This document shows positions 1 through 7,682 of a DNA stretch of 29,364 nt, piece after piece. The position numbers were made by a program, and so were the translations under genes. The stretch comes from RBG-16-66-20 sp038040245. Lineage in GTDB: Bacteria; Pseudomonadota; Gammaproteobacteria; Burkholderiales; SG8-39. Under the pieces are notes generated by a model. The model had not been told where the DNA came from. It worked only from the letters and a program-made list of their open reading frames with translations, and searched no databases. Each line of letters starts with the position of its first letter. Positions within the stretch are counted from its first letter, which is position 1. The stretch spans positions 1 through 29,364 of the forward strand of contig JBBPIU010000030.1 of NCBI GenBank assembly GCA_038040245.1, given 5' to 3'.

Positions 1-1
1 G

Positions 2-94
2 CGCATGCATGACGTCGAGGAACTCGAGAAGCAGATCCTGGCGGAGCACGCGCGGAAGGCTGCGGCGCAGACGGCGCAAGGAGCAGCGTCATGA
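2..94 (+). CDS. TRAP transporter small permease (DctQ-type), C-terminal end only
   Basis: This is the last 30 codons of a gene that begins before the window. The visible tail is charged and Ala-rich (EELEKQILAEH, then AAAQTAQGAAS), as expected for the cytoplasmic C-terminus of a small TRAP permease. No membrane segment is visible. Its TGA stop (92-94) overlaps the ATG of the large permease gene (91-93) as ATGA, so the two are probably translationally coupled. The call rests on position: DctQ genes normally sit directly upstream of DctM genes. The sequence alone would not identify it. Confidence 0.6.
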   Translation, partial: RMHDVEELEKQILAEHARKAAAQTAQGAAS

Positions 95-1437
95 GCGATC
101 CGGGAGTGGCCCTGACGATGCTCGGGATCCTGGTCTTCGCGATCATGATCGGTTTCCCGGTCGCCTTTACGCTGATGGCGCTGGGCGTGGGGTTCGGCTA
201 CTACGCGTACTACCAGGCGGGGACGGCGTTCTTCGACAACCGCGTCTTCTACCTGCTGACGCAGAACACCTTCACCGTGCTCAATAACGATGCGCTGGTG
301 TCGATCCCGCTGTTCCTGCTGATGGGCTACCTGGTCGAGCGCGCAAACATTCTCGACGGCCTGTTCAAGAGTTTGCAGATTGCGCTGAAGGGGGTTCCCG
401 CCTCGCTCGCGGTGGCGACGCTCGCCACCTGCGCGTTGTTTGCCACCGCGACCGGCATCGTCGGCGCGGTGGTGACGCTGATGGGCATGCTCGCATTCCC
501 GCAGATGATCAGGGCCGGCTACGACACGCGCCTCGCCGCCGGCGTGGTCTGCGCGGGCGGCTGCCTGGGGATCCTGATCCCGCCCTCCATCATGCTGATC
601 GTCTACGGCGCCATGGCAAGTCTTTCGGTGGTCAAGTTGTACGCCGCGGCGATGATTCCGGGCTTCTTTCTCGCGGGCATGTACATCGTCTACGTCATAT
701 GCGTGGGGATCTTCAGGCCGCACCTGGCCCCGCCGTTGCCCAAGGGAGAGGGTGACGTCAGCATGCGCGTAATGATCGTGATGCTGGCGAAGTCGTTTTT
801 CCCGCTCGCGATGCTGATCCTGTCGGTGCTGGGCGCGATCATGTTCGGGCTGGCGACGCCCACCGAGGCGGCAGCGGTGGGTGCGCTGGGCGCCATGCTG
901 CTGGCGGCGGGCTACCGCTCGCTGACCTGGAAGGCTTTGCGCGAGTCGGTATTTCTCACCGCGCGCACCTCGGCGATGGTGTGCTGGTTGTTCGTCGGTT
1001 CGGCGACCTTCGCATCGGTTTTCGCCTATCTTGGTGGCAACGTGCTCATCAAGGAGTTCGTGCTCGGCATGAACCTCAACCCGATCACCTTCCTGCTGCT
1101 CTCGCAGCTCATCATCTTCATTCTCGGCTGGCCGCTGGAATGGACTGAGATCATCATCATCTTCGTGCCGATCTTCCTGCCGATGCTGCCGCACTTCGGC
1201 ATCGACCCGATGTTGTTCGGCATTCTGGTGGCGGTCAACCTGCAGACCGCGTTCCTGTCGCCGCCGATGGCGATGGCGGCGTATTACCTGAAGGGCGTCA
1301 GCCCGCCGTCGGTGTTGCTGACGCAGATTTTCAGCGGCTGCATGCCGTTCGTCTACATCGTGCTGGTGACGATGGTGCTGCTTTACGTGTTTCCGCAGAT
1401 CGCGCTTTGGCTGCCCTCGGTCCTCTACAGCTCCTGA
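91..1437 (+). CDS. dctM: TRAP transporter large permease subunit (DctM family)
   Basis: A 448-residue, very hydrophobic inner-membrane protein with about a dozen membrane segments, near the usual DctM length of about 425-450. Family hallmarks are visible: an N-terminal GFPVAFTLMALG segment, the loop VSIPLFLLMGYLVERA, and the GGCLGILIPPSIMLIVYG motif around residues 154-171. DctM subunits carry the substrate across the membrane using the sodium gradient. They work with a small permease (the truncated gene just upstream) and a periplasmic binding protein, which is not in the window. A charged loop at about residues 210-223 separates the two halves. The start is fixed by the 4-base ATGA overlap. 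The substrate cannot be read from the sequence; the adjacent amidase suggests an amide or an acid derived from one (inference). Confidence 0.93.
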   Translation: MSDPGVALTMLGILVFAIMIGFPVAFTLMALGVGFGYYAYYQAGTAFFDNRVFYLLTQNTFTVLNNDALVSIPLFLLMGYLVERANILDGLFKSLQIALKGVPASLAVATLATCALFATATGIVGAVVTLMGMLAFPQMIRAGYDTRLAAGVVCAGGCLGILIPPSIMLIVYGAMASLSVVKLYAAAMIPGFFLAGMYIVYVICVGIFRPHLAPPLPKGEGDVSMRVMIVMLAKSFFPLAMLILSVLGAIMFGLATPTEAAAVGALGAMLLAAGYRSLTWKALRESVFLTARTSAMVCWLFVGSATFASVFAYLGGNVLIKEFVLGMNLNPITFLLLSQLIIFILGWPLEWTEIIIIFVPIFLPMLPHFGIDPMLFGILVAVNLQTAFLSPPMAMAAYYLKGVSPPSVLLTQIFSGCMPFVYIVLVTMVLLYVFPQIALWLPSVLYSS

Positions 1438-1440
1438 CCC

Positions 1441-2778
1441 ATGGACGCCACGCGCCTTGAATGGCTGAGCGCGAGCGACGCGGCGCGAGCAATCGCCGAA
1501 GGGGCGGTCAGTTCGGAGCAGCTGGTCGAGGCTTGCCTGGCACGCATCCGTGCCACCGAGCCGGAGGTGCAGGCCTGGCAATTCCTGGATCCGGAACATG
1601 CGCTCGCCCAGGCGCGCGCACGCGACCTTGATCGGAGCGAGGGGCGTCCATGCGGATCGCTGCACGGGGTGCCGGTCGGGATCAAGGACATCATCGACAC
1701 CGCCGACATGCCGACCGAGGACGGTACGGTGCTGCATGCCGGGCGCACGCCGGACCGGGATGCGACGGTGGTATCGATGCTGCGCGCGGCCGGCGCGGTG
1801 ATCCTGGGCAAGACGGTGACCACCGAATGCGCGACCTATTCTCCCGGCAAGACGCGCAATCCGCACCATTCAGCGCACACGCCGGGAGGGTCGTCATCGG
1901 GCTCGGCGGCCGCGGTCGGCGCGGGCATGGTGCCGCTCGCCCTGGGCAGCCAGACCAACGGCTCGGTGATCCGGCCGGCGGCATTCTGCGGCGTGTACGG
2001 CTTCAAGCCAACCCACGGCCTGATTCCGCGGCACGGCATTCTCAAGCTTTCGCGGACCCTCGATCACGTCGGATTCTTCGCCCGCACGCTGGAGGACATC
2101 GCGCTGCTCGCCGAACAGCTGGTCGGGCATGACGAACGCGATCCCGACACGCGTCCTCGCGCGCGCATCCCGTTTGTGCGCACGGCGGCCGAAGAGCCGC
2201 CGCTCACGCCGCAGCTGGCTTTCGTGAAGACGCCGGTCTGGGACCGCGCTGCTGCGGAAACGCGGGACGCCTTCGCCGAGCTGATCGGGGCGCTCGGCGC
2301 GCAATGCGAGGAGTACGAGCTTCCCGAATCGTTGCGCGAGGCGTGGGACTGGCAGCGCACCATCATGGAAGCGGAGATGGCGGCAAACCTCGATCTCGAG
2401 TGGCAGAAGGGGCGCGACCGCCTCTCCGAGTCGTTGCGCGCCCAGCTGACGCGCGGGCGCGAAGTGAAGGCGATCGACTATCAGAAGGCGCTTGCCAGGA
2501 TTCCGGTCCTCCACCAGGGATTCGAAGAGCTGTTCTCGCGCTTCGATGCCGTGCTGACCCCGTCTGCCCCGGGAACGGCGCCCGCAGGGCTCGAGGCAAC
2601 CGGGGATCCTGCCTTTTGCACGCTCTGGACGTTGTGCGGCATGCCTGCGCTCAATGTGCCGCTGATGCGGGGCGAAAACGGACTGCCCCTCGGCGTGCAA
2701 TTGGTCGGGGCACGCAATAACGACGCGCGTCTATTGCGCACTGCGCGCTGGCTCGTTTCCCGGGCGCGGGCGGATTGA
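1441..2778 (+). CDS. Amidase signature family hydrolase
   Basis: A 445-residue cytoplasmic amidase of the Ser-cisSer-Lys class, which hydrolyses carboxamide bonds. The triad can be placed by spacing against GatA: Lys82 in VGIKDI, cis-Ser151 in PGGSSSGSAAA, and nucleophile Ser175 in QTNGSVIRPA. GatA has TGGSIRQPA at the last site, so this belongs to the QTxGSVIRP subgroup rather than to the tRNA amidotransferase. No gatB or gatC gene is nearby, which also argues against GatA. It starts 3 bases after the TRAP permease stop, so it is co-transcribed and may act on the imported compound or a product of it. The substrate is unknown. ATG 1441 gives the normal N-terminus with an early helical region before the signature. 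Confidence 0.92.
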   Translation: MDATRLEWLSASDAARAIAEGAVSSEQLVEACLARIRATEPEVQAWQFLDPEHALAQARARDLDRSEGRPCGSLHGVPVGIKDIIDTADMPTEDGTVLHAGRTPDRDATVVSMLRAAGAVILGKTVTTECATYSPGKTRNPHHSAHTPGGSSSGSAAAVGAGMVPLALGSQTNGSVIRPAAFCGVYGFKPTHGLIPRHGILKLSRTLDHVGFFARTLEDIALLAEQLVGHDERDPDTRPRARIPFVRTAAEEPPLTPQLAFVKTPVWDRAAAETRDAFAELIGALGAQCEEYELPESLREAWDWQRTIMEAEMAANLDLEWQKGRDRLSESLRAQLTRGREVKAIDYQKALARIPVLHQGFEELFSRFDAVLTPSAPGTAPAGLEATGDPAFCTLWTLCGMPALNVPLMRGENGLPLGVQLVGARNNDARLLRTARWLVSRARAD

Positions 2779-2802
2779 GACGCGACAAAGGAGAACCAGA
2801 CC

Positions 2803-2970
2803 ATGCCGATCAAGATCTTTGCCGCAGTCATAGCCGTGGCGCTGATGCTGAGTTTCCTCAGCCCGGTGGTGCTCAAGTTGAAGGATGTCGCGCTCGGGGT
2901 CGTCATACTGATCGGCATCATCATGATGCTGGTCGATCTCTGGCAGTCGCTCCGGTCGGAGGAGGACTGA
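2803..2970 (+). CDS. Small two-segment membrane protein, function unknown (55 aa)
   Basis: ATG 2803 is preceded by a good Shine-Dalgarno sequence (AAAGGAGA at 2787-2794), and the frame runs 55 codons to TGA 2968-2970. The product has two hydrophobic stretches, about residues 4-23 and 28-45, joined by a short loop with Lys (VVLKLKD). It ends in a charged tail (WQSLRSEED), so it is probably a hairpin inner-membrane protein with both ends in the cytoplasm. It lies 24 bases after the amidase stop on the same strand, so it could be the last gene of the TRAP-amidase operon. Alternatively it may be functionally tied to the convergent PAS gene, 13 bases away. I recognise no named family. The strong ribosome binding site and ordered hydrophobicity support a real gene. 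Confidence 0.72.
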   Translation: MPIKIFAAVIAVALMLSFLSPVVLKLKDVALGVVILIGIIMMLVDLWQSLRSEED

Positions 2971-2983
2971 GCGCGCTTGAAGG

Positions 2984-3493
2984 TCAGGGCGCGGCGGCGA
3001 TCGACCGGAGCACGCGCAGTTCTTCGCGCATGCGCGCGATTTCGCCGCGGTCGGCGAAGGCGAGCACCCAGTGGGTCAGCAGTCCGTCCACGCTGTGCAC
3101 CATGCCGATCGACAGCTCGACTTCCGCGCCGGCCCCGTCCTTGCAGCGCGCGCGCATCTGCAGCCGCGCGGGCGCTTCGTCGAACATGCTCGCGGCGCCG
3201 TCGGCCTCCGGAAACAGCAACGTGATCACCGGCCGGCCAAGCACCTGGTCGGCACGGTAGCCGAAGAAATGCTCGAACGCGGGATTGACGTAGGTGAGCG
3301 GCCGGCCTTTGGCGCCCGCATCGGCGAGCGCCACCGGGAAGCCGCAGGCCGCGAGCGCGGCGCGGCTGAGCGCGCTTTCCGAGAGCAGGCGTGCAAGCGC
3401 GGGCGCCGCCACGGCACGGGTGCCGTCCTTCACACCACGCGTGCCGTCCTGCACACCTCGCGGGCCGTTCGGCAGCTTGTAAGAAAGTGTCAT
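2984..3493 (-). CDS. PAS domain-containing protein
   Basis: A 169-residue protein from ATG 3493 (a longer reading would need TTG 3574; neither start has a strong Shine-Dalgarno). Residues about 50-150 form one PAS fold, with the S-box core LTYVNPAFEHFFGYRADQVLG and the later strand HWVLAFADRGEIARM. It lacks the Cys motif of LOV photosensors, so the ligand is unknown. No kinase, GGDEF or DNA-binding domain follows; the C-terminus is a short helix (MREELRVLRSIAAAP). It is therefore a stand-alone sensor or partner protein, perhaps of the HD-domain protein encoded 93 bases upstream on the same strand. Residues about 11-26 are a low-complexity heptad repeat (RGVQDGT, RGVKDGT) encoded by a 21-bp tandem duplication. 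Confidence 0.82.
   Translation of the reverse strand: MTLSYKLPNGPRGVQDGTRGVKDGTRAVAAPALARLLSESALSRAALAACGFPVALADAGAKGRPLTYVNPAFEHFFGYRADQVLGRPVITLLFPEADGAASMFDEAPARLQMRARCKDGAGAEVELSIGMVHSVDGLLTHWVLAFADRGEIARMREELRVLRSIAAAP
3420..3461 (-). repeat. 21-bp tandem repeat (two units) inside the PAS gene
   Basis: Units at 3420-3440 and 3441-3461 differ at two positions, and a degenerate third unit seems to begin at 3462. On the coding strand the units encode a seven-residue repeat, R-G-V-(Q/K)-D-G-T, so the reading frame is kept. It lies in the linker before the PAS domain. Confidence 0.85.
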
Positions 3494-3586
3494 GCCACGC
3501 TTTTGCCACGGCCTGGTCCCCGGGACAAGAGGGGGAATGCCACAAAACGGAGTAATTTCAGCGGGGTGTGACAAACCCCACAGATT

Positions 3587-4534
3587 TCAGGCGGCTTTGC
3601 GCGGCCGTTCCGACAATGAATAGCAGGTGCGGCGCAGGCGGCCAAGATTCGCCAGCTCGATCGCCTCGCGCAGGAAACTTATGTTGGCGTCGATTTCGGA
3701 CTGGTACGGGTTCGAGCCGTCAAAGTGCGACTCGACATAGCGATCGGCGGCGCCCAGCTTGCGCAGGATGCGCTGGCGCGCGACGTACTCATAGAAGCCG
3801 GGCGTCTTGCTGATCAGATCCTCGGGCGACGAATAGTGCACGATCTCACGCCCGTCGGGCAGCTTCTCGCGCGCGAGTCCGCCGAGCACGAACTCCTTGT
3901 AGAGGAACTCGCGGCATTTCTCCAGGTACATGCGGTCCGACATCTGGCCGATCAGGTCGGCGGTGCCGACCATGTAGCCGAGCAGGCGGTCCTTCGGATC
4001 GGCGACCTGGATGTCGTCCACGTCCATTTCGTAGCCGGTAAAGTGTACCAGGCGTGCCGCGACTTCGGCCTCGGGGCCGAAGCCGATCGTGGGCAGGTAG
4101 CGGGCGAGAAAATCGGCGCTGCGGCTGACGTGCACCTTGGTGAAGACCGCGCCGTTCTCGACCTGTGCCTCGGACAGCCGCTTCATGTAGCCCGAATCGT
4201 GCAGCAGAGCGATCACCACGCCGAGCGCCGCGCGGCGCGCGCCGAGTTGACCGGCCTCGGGCTGGATACGGTCGTGGCCGTCCACCAGGCGCGCCATCGC
4301 GAGTGTCATGTCGAGCGTATGGCGTGCGTCGTGGTACAGCGTGTCGCAGGCGAAGTAGCCCGGGTAGCGGCCGTCGAACAGCGCCGCAACGTCGCCGAAG
4401 GCGCGCGCCAAGGGCGCGAAGTTCGCGCCGGGGTAACGGGCGCCGAAAAGCGCCAGCACGGCATCCCGGACCTGGTCGGACTCCTCGACGTTGACCCGGT
4501 TGGTAACGTCATTCTGATTAAGGCGGGCGTACAT
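3587..4534 (-). CDS. HD-domain metal-dependent phosphohydrolase
   Basis: A 315-residue protein from ATG 4534, chosen because AGAGG lies 5-9 bases upstream and because the longer frame would run into the RNase P RNA gene. The HD signature is complete: His72 (YHDARHTLD), His112-Asp113 (LLHDSGYM) and Asp193 (GTADLIGQMSD), the H...HD...D set that binds one or two metals. Members of the superfamily hydrolyse nucleotides, phosphomonoesters or cyclic dinucleotides. There is no HD-GYP motif, so c-di-GMP phosphodiesterase activity is not indicated. An internal KVHVSRSADFLARYLP region carries further His and Arg residues. It lies upstream of the PAS gene on the same strand and may form a small signalling pair with it. 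The substrate is unknown. Confidence 0.88.
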   Translation of the reverse strand: MYARLNQNDVTNRVNVEESDQVRDAVLALFGARYPGANFAPLARAFGDVAALFDGRYPGYFACDTLYHDARHTLDMTLAMARLVDGHDRIQPEAGQLGARRAALGVVIALLHDSGYMKRLSEAQVENGAVFTKVHVSRSADFLARYLPTIGFGPEAEVAARLVHFTGYEMDVDDIQVADPKDRLLGYMVGTADLIGQMSDRMYLEKCREFLYKEFVLGGLAREKLPDGREIVHYSSPEDLISKTPGFYEYVARQRILRKLGAADRYVESHFDGSNPYQSEIDANISFLREAIELANLGRLRRTCYSLSERPRKAA

Positions 4535-4569
4535 TCGGACCTCTGACAAATCCTGACAGATTATCGTTC

Positions 4570-4593
4570 CCGCTGCCGCCCCGGGGCAAGCGG
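4570..4593 (-). terminator. Possible transcript-end hairpin downstream of rnpB
   Basis: An 8-bp GC-rich stem (CCGCT-T-GCC paired with GGC-AGCGG, one bulged T) with a 7-base loop lies about 25 bases beyond the RNase P RNA 3' end. No U-tract follows, so it may be a processing or stability hairpin rather than a true intrinsic terminator. The interval 4535-4618 otherwise holds only the HD gene's leader. Confidence 0.3.
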
Positions 4594-4618
4594 ACTTATC
4601 TATTTGTCGTGCTGCAAA

Positions 4619-5040
4619 GCGGGAGCCGGCCGATAAGCCGGGTTCTGTGGCAGGGAACCCCCCGAAAGGGGCCCCCCCGACAGCCATTCCTCTGGTCCGG
4701 GAGTCACCCCCCGGATCGTCGGGCGCAGGGGCTTGCGCCCCCGAACCCTGTCGCCACCTACCCGCAAGCCCGACCGAGCCGGCCTCCAGTGCCGAAGTTG
4801 CCTTCGGTCACCATGCTTGCCTATTTGGTGTTGCTCCGGATGGAGGTTGCCGCGTTTCACCCCTCAGCCACCGCAGGCTTGTACCTGCGGTCCTGCGTTA
4901 CTGAGGACTCGTCTCTGTGGCCCTGTTCGTCGTGTCGCCACGCCGGGTGGTTATCCCGCATCCCGCTCTATGGAGCCCGGACTTTCCTCTGCCCCGCATT
5001 GACTGCCAACGGATACAGCGGCTGCCTGGCCGACTCCCGA
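4619..5040 (-). ncRNA. rnpB: RNase P RNA (class A)
   Basis: The minus strand carries the conserved RNase P core GAGGAAAGTCCGGGCTCC near the 5' end (about 4978-4995) and the 3' element ACAGAACCCGGCTTATCG (about 4631-4648). The P1 helix closes the molecule: GGGAGTCGGC (5029-5038) pairs with GCCGGCTCCC (4621-4630), with one G-U pair. The length of about 420 nt is somewhat above the 377 nt of E. coli, with the extra sequence in the middle arms and in a G-rich hairpin near 4660-4685. This RNA is the catalytic subunit that matures tRNA 5' ends. It sits immediately after the DUF3025 gene. End positions are good to a few bases. Confidence 0.96.
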
Positions 5041-5044
5041 GGGC

Positions 5045-5050
5045 ATCTTA
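5045..5050 (-). promoter_or_regulatory. Probable rnpB promoter, extended -10 box
   Basis: On the minus strand TGC-TAAGAT forms an extended -10 (TGn plus a good hexamer match) placed 6-8 bases before the expected RNase P RNA 5' end at 5038-5040. No convincing -35 is visible about 17 bases further upstream, which fits an extended -10 promoter. The hexamer begins with the TAA stop codon of the DUF3025 gene. Confidence 0.6.
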
Positions 5051-5788
5051 GCAGGAACGCACTTGTGCGTTGGCGCGCTGCAGCGGACGAAAGTACCGCT
5101 CGTCGGAGTAAAAGCCTGCCCGGCCGCTGCCCTTGAACCACCCCGGATAGCCGAAGACCGGCAGCGGGGGCAGGTCGCGGGGCGTCTGGCCTTCGGTGGC
5201 GAGCCAGTCCGCGGCCTGGGCGTCGAGATCGCGCGACGGGTCCGCAAAGATGATCTTGCAGGTAATGCCGGGATGCGGCGCCAGCGCCTGTTCCAGCACC
5301 GCGTGCCCGACAACCACGATACGCAGGTCCCGGTGGCGTTCGAGGAACAGTTCGGACCATCGCGCCTGGCGCACGAGATCCGCGACCTCGCCGCTGCAGG
5401 CGACGATCGCGCCGCCTTCGTCGAAAATCGTGAGCAGATCCCGCAGCCTGCCGCGCTTGCCGCCGCGGGTTTCCTTCTCGCGCGGAATTTCCGCCGCGTG
5501 CATGGCGTTGATGCGCGCCTTGGTTCTCGGAAACGCGAGCCAGGCGAGTGCGTTGAACAGATCGTGCCGGTTGTCCGGCCGGGTCTGGACCTGGCCGGTT
5601 TCGAAGACATGGACCTCGTAGTACGGATCGGAACTCGAGGGCGCAACGAAGCGGATGGGTTTGCCGCCTTGCGTCCTTAGATTCGAAATTTCCGAGAGGG
5701 AATTCAATCGCTCAAGAGAAAAATCTCCAAGCTTCTCGAGCCACGGCCTGAGCGGATCGAAAATCGGATGATTCAGGCCAGCATCCAC
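5048..5788 (-). CDS. DUF3025 domain-containing protein
   Basis: A 246-residue cytoplasmic protein. The frame extends further upstream, but the best start is GTG 5788: it lies inside the last codons of pyrC (16-base overlap) and gives an N-terminus (NHPIFDPLRPWLEKL) matching the start of the family domain. Visible features are the RFVAPSSSDPYYEVHVFETGQVQTRPDNRHDLFNALAWLAFPR region (residues about 46-88), with its conserved N-x-x-D-L-F-N-A-L-x-W core, and a Trp- and Gly-rich end (PVFGYPGWF). The family is common in proteobacteria and has no assigned function. Co-transcription with pyrC is likely from the overlap. Its stop codon forms part of the rnpB promoter, so RNase P RNA can probably also arise by read-through. 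Confidence 0.85.
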   Translation of the reverse strand: MDAGLNHPIFDPLRPWLEKLGDFSLERLNSLSEISNLRTQGGKPIRFVAPSSSDPYYEVHVFETGQVQTRPDNRHDLFNALAWLAFPRTKARINAMHAAEIPREKETRGGKRGRLRDLLTIFDEGGAIVACSGEVADLVRQARWSELFLERHRDLRIVVVGHAVLEQALAPHPGITCKIIFADPSRDLDAQAADWLATEGQTPRDLPPLPVFGYPGWFKGSGRAGFYSDERYFRPLQRANAQVRSC

Positions 5789-6804
5789 GGGATCGTCTCG
5801 CCGGCGCGCAGCGGGACCAGTTCCTCGCCGCCGAAGCGCAGGGTCTGCGGCACGGTCCACTCCTTGCGCAGCAGCGTGATCGTGTCCTGGTTGCGCGGCA
5901 GGCCGTAGAAGTCCGCCCCGAAGTGGCTCGCGAAGCCCTCCAGTTTGTCGAGCGCGCCGGCTTCCTCGAATGCGGTGGCGTAGAGCTCGATCGCGGCATG
6001 CGCGCTGTAGACGCCGGCGCAGCCGCAGGCCGCTTCCTTGGCGGTGCGCGAGTGCGGCGCGCTGTCGGTGCCGAGGAAGAACTTGGGGTTGCCCGAAGTC
6101 GCCGCCTCGACCAGCGCTTCGCGGTGTTGCTCGCGCTTGAGCACCGGCAGGCAGTAGTGGTGCGGGCGGATGCCGCCGAGGAACAGCGCATTGCGGTTCA
6201 GCAGCAGGTGGTGCGGAGTGATGGTCGCCGCGACGTTCGGCCCGGTGACCTCCACGTACTGCACGGCGTCGCGCGTGGTGACGTGCTCGAGCACCACTTT
6301 CAGGCTGCTGAAGCGCTCGACGATCGGGCCGAGCACCTCGTCGACGAAGGCTTTCTCGCGGTCGAACACGTCCACCGTCGGATCGGTCACTTCGCCGTGG
6401 ATCAGCAGCGGCAGGCCCAGCTGCTCCATTTTCTCCAGCGCGAGGAAGCAGCGGGAGATGCGCGTTACGCCCTCCTCCGAATGCGTGGTCGCGCCCGCCG
6501 GATAGAGCTTGACGCCGTGCACGCGCCCCGAGAGCTTGGCGCGCGCGATTTCCTCGGGCGGCGTGTCGTCGGTGAGATAGAGCGTCATCAACGGGTCGAA
6601 CGCCGAGCCCTCCGGCAGTTCGCCGAGGATGCGCTCGCGGTAATGCAACGCCTGCTGCGTGGTGCGCACCGGCGGCTTGAGGTTCGGCATCACGATCGCG
6701 CGGCCGAAGCGCCGCGCGGTGTCCTCGAGCACCGAGGCCATCGCCTGCCCGTCGCGCAGATGCAGGTGCCAGTCGTCCGGGCGCGTGAGGGTGATCCGGT
6801 CCAT
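5773..6804 (-). CDS. pyrC: Dihydroorotase, class II
   Basis: A 343-residue enzyme that cyclises carbamoyl-aspartate to dihydroorotate in pyrimidine synthesis. The zinc-site residues of class II dihydroorotases are all visible: His13 and His15 (WHLHLRDG), the carboxylated Lys99 (HGVKLYPAGATTHSEEGV), His136 (LIHGEV), His174 (LEHVTT) and Asp247 (LGTDSAPHSR). The length matches E. coli PyrC (348). ATG 6804 is 9 bases from the rsmI stop on the same strand, so rsmI, pyrC and the DUF3025 gene appear to form one transcription unit leading to rnpB. Confidence 0.97.
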   Translation of the reverse strand: MDRITLTRPDDWHLHLRDGQAMASVLEDTARRFGRAIVMPNLKPPVRTTQQALHYRERILGELPEGSAFDPLMTLYLTDDTPPEEIARAKLSGRVHGVKLYPAGATTHSEEGVTRISRCFLALEKMEQLGLPLLIHGEVTDPTVDVFDREKAFVDEVLGPIVERFSSLKVVLEHVTTRDAVQYVEVTGPNVAATITPHHLLLNRNALFLGGIRPHHYCLPVLKREQHREALVEAATSGNPKFFLGTDSAPHSRTAKEAACGCAGVYSAHAAIELYATAFEEAGALDKLEGFASHFGADFYGLPRNQDTITLLRKEWTVPQTLRFGGEELVPLRAGETIPWMLA

Positions 6805-6813
6805 GCCCCGATT

Positions 6814-7644
6814 TTACTTTGCCCGCTTCACCGCCGACTTATACAGCTCCTTGCGGGGGACGCCGGTGATCTGCGAGCCCAGTCGGGCCGCGTCACTGAT
6901 GGGCATTTTCTGCAAAAGGATACCCAGAATCCGCTCCGCGTCGGCGCTCTGCAGGCTCTTTGCTTCGCCTGGTCCGAGAACGAGCACGAATTCTCCCTGC
7001 TGCCGGTGCGGCCCTGCCGCGAGCCACGCGGGCGCTGCGTCCAGCTTCATGCGCGCGACTTCCTCGAACTTCTTGGTGATCTCGCGCGCGAGCACCAACT
7101 CGCGCGCCGGGCCGAAGCGCGCGAGCAGCGCCTCGACGGTCTCCAGCACTCGGTGCGGCGCTTCGTAGAAGATCACCGGCCACGGCAGGTCCAGGCGATC
7201 AAGGGATGAATTGCGCGCGCTTTTGCTCCCTGCGGGAAGGAAACCGGCAAAGACAAACCGGTCCGACACAAAGCCGGAGGCCGAGTAGGCCGCGATGGCG
7301 GCGTTCGGCCCCGGCACCGGGATCACGCGCAGGCCTTCGCGGTGCGCGGCGGCCACCAGCAGCGCGCCGGGGTCCGAGATCGCGGGCGTCCCGGCATCGC
7401 TCACCAGCGCCACGTTGCTGCCCCCGCGCAGGGCGCGCAGCAGCTTCTCGCCCGCCTCGCGCTCGTTGTGCGCGTGCAGTGCGACGGTGCGCGCGCCGAT
7501 GCCGTGGTGGGCGAGCAGCGTGCGCGAGGTGCGGGTGTCCTCACAGGCGACGATGTCGGCCGAGCGCAGGATCTCGATGGAGCGGGGGCTCGAATCGGCC
7601 AGATTGCCGATGGGCGTGGCAACGACGTAGAGCGTTCCTGTCAC
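6814..7644 (-). CDS. rsmI: 16S rRNA (cytidine1402-2'-O)-methyltransferase
   Basis: A 276-residue SAM-dependent methyltransferase that modifies C1402 in the decoding centre of 16S rRNA. It carries the family motifs in order: N-terminal LYVVATPIGNLAD, ACEDTRTSRTLL (about residues 33-44), and SDAGTPAISDPG (about residues 82-93), the substrate and cofactor loops of the tetrapyrrole-methylase fold. The C-terminal part has FYEAPHRVLETVEAL and ELVLAREITKKFEE. In E. coli this gene (yraL) is divergent from lpoA-yraN-diaA-dolP; here it is divergent from yraN with only 38 bases between the two starts, so promoters must be shared or overlapping. No lpoA gene is present. Confidence 0.96.
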   Translation of the reverse strand: MTGTLYVVATPIGNLADSSPRSIEILRSADIVACEDTRTSRTLLAHHGIGARTVALHAHNEREAGEKLLRALRGGSNVALVSDAGTPAISDPGALLVAAAHREGLRVIPVPGPNAAIAAYSASGFVSDRFVFAGFLPAGSKSARNSSLDRLDLPWPVIFYEAPHRVLETVEALLARFGPARELVLAREITKKFEEVARMKLDAAPAWLAAGPHRQQGEFVLVLGPGEAKSLQSADAERILGILLQKMPISDAARLGSQITGVPRKELYKSAVKRAK

Positions 7645-7682
7645 GGGTCAACCTTGCGCGGTGGCGGATCGTTAAGACTGCC

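Noticed and set aside
1441..2778. Amidase considered as GatA of the tRNA amidotransferase
   Set aside because: It has QTNGSVIRP instead of TGGSIRQP and no gatB/gatC neighbours; the TRAP linkage suggests a catabolic amidase.
3493..3574. Longer PAS protein starting at TTG 3574
   Set aside because: The extra 27 residues show no domain pattern and lie in the gap between genes; ATG 3493 is simpler, although neither start has a clear Shine-Dalgarno.
4600..5136. Several open frames across 4.6-5.1 kb on both strands
   Set aside because: They lie over the RNase P RNA, whose conserved core and P1 pairing explain the sequence.
7206..7682. Upstream extension of yraN
   Set aside because: The extra sequence is Arg-rich antisense of rsmI; the YraN domain begins right after ATG 7683.
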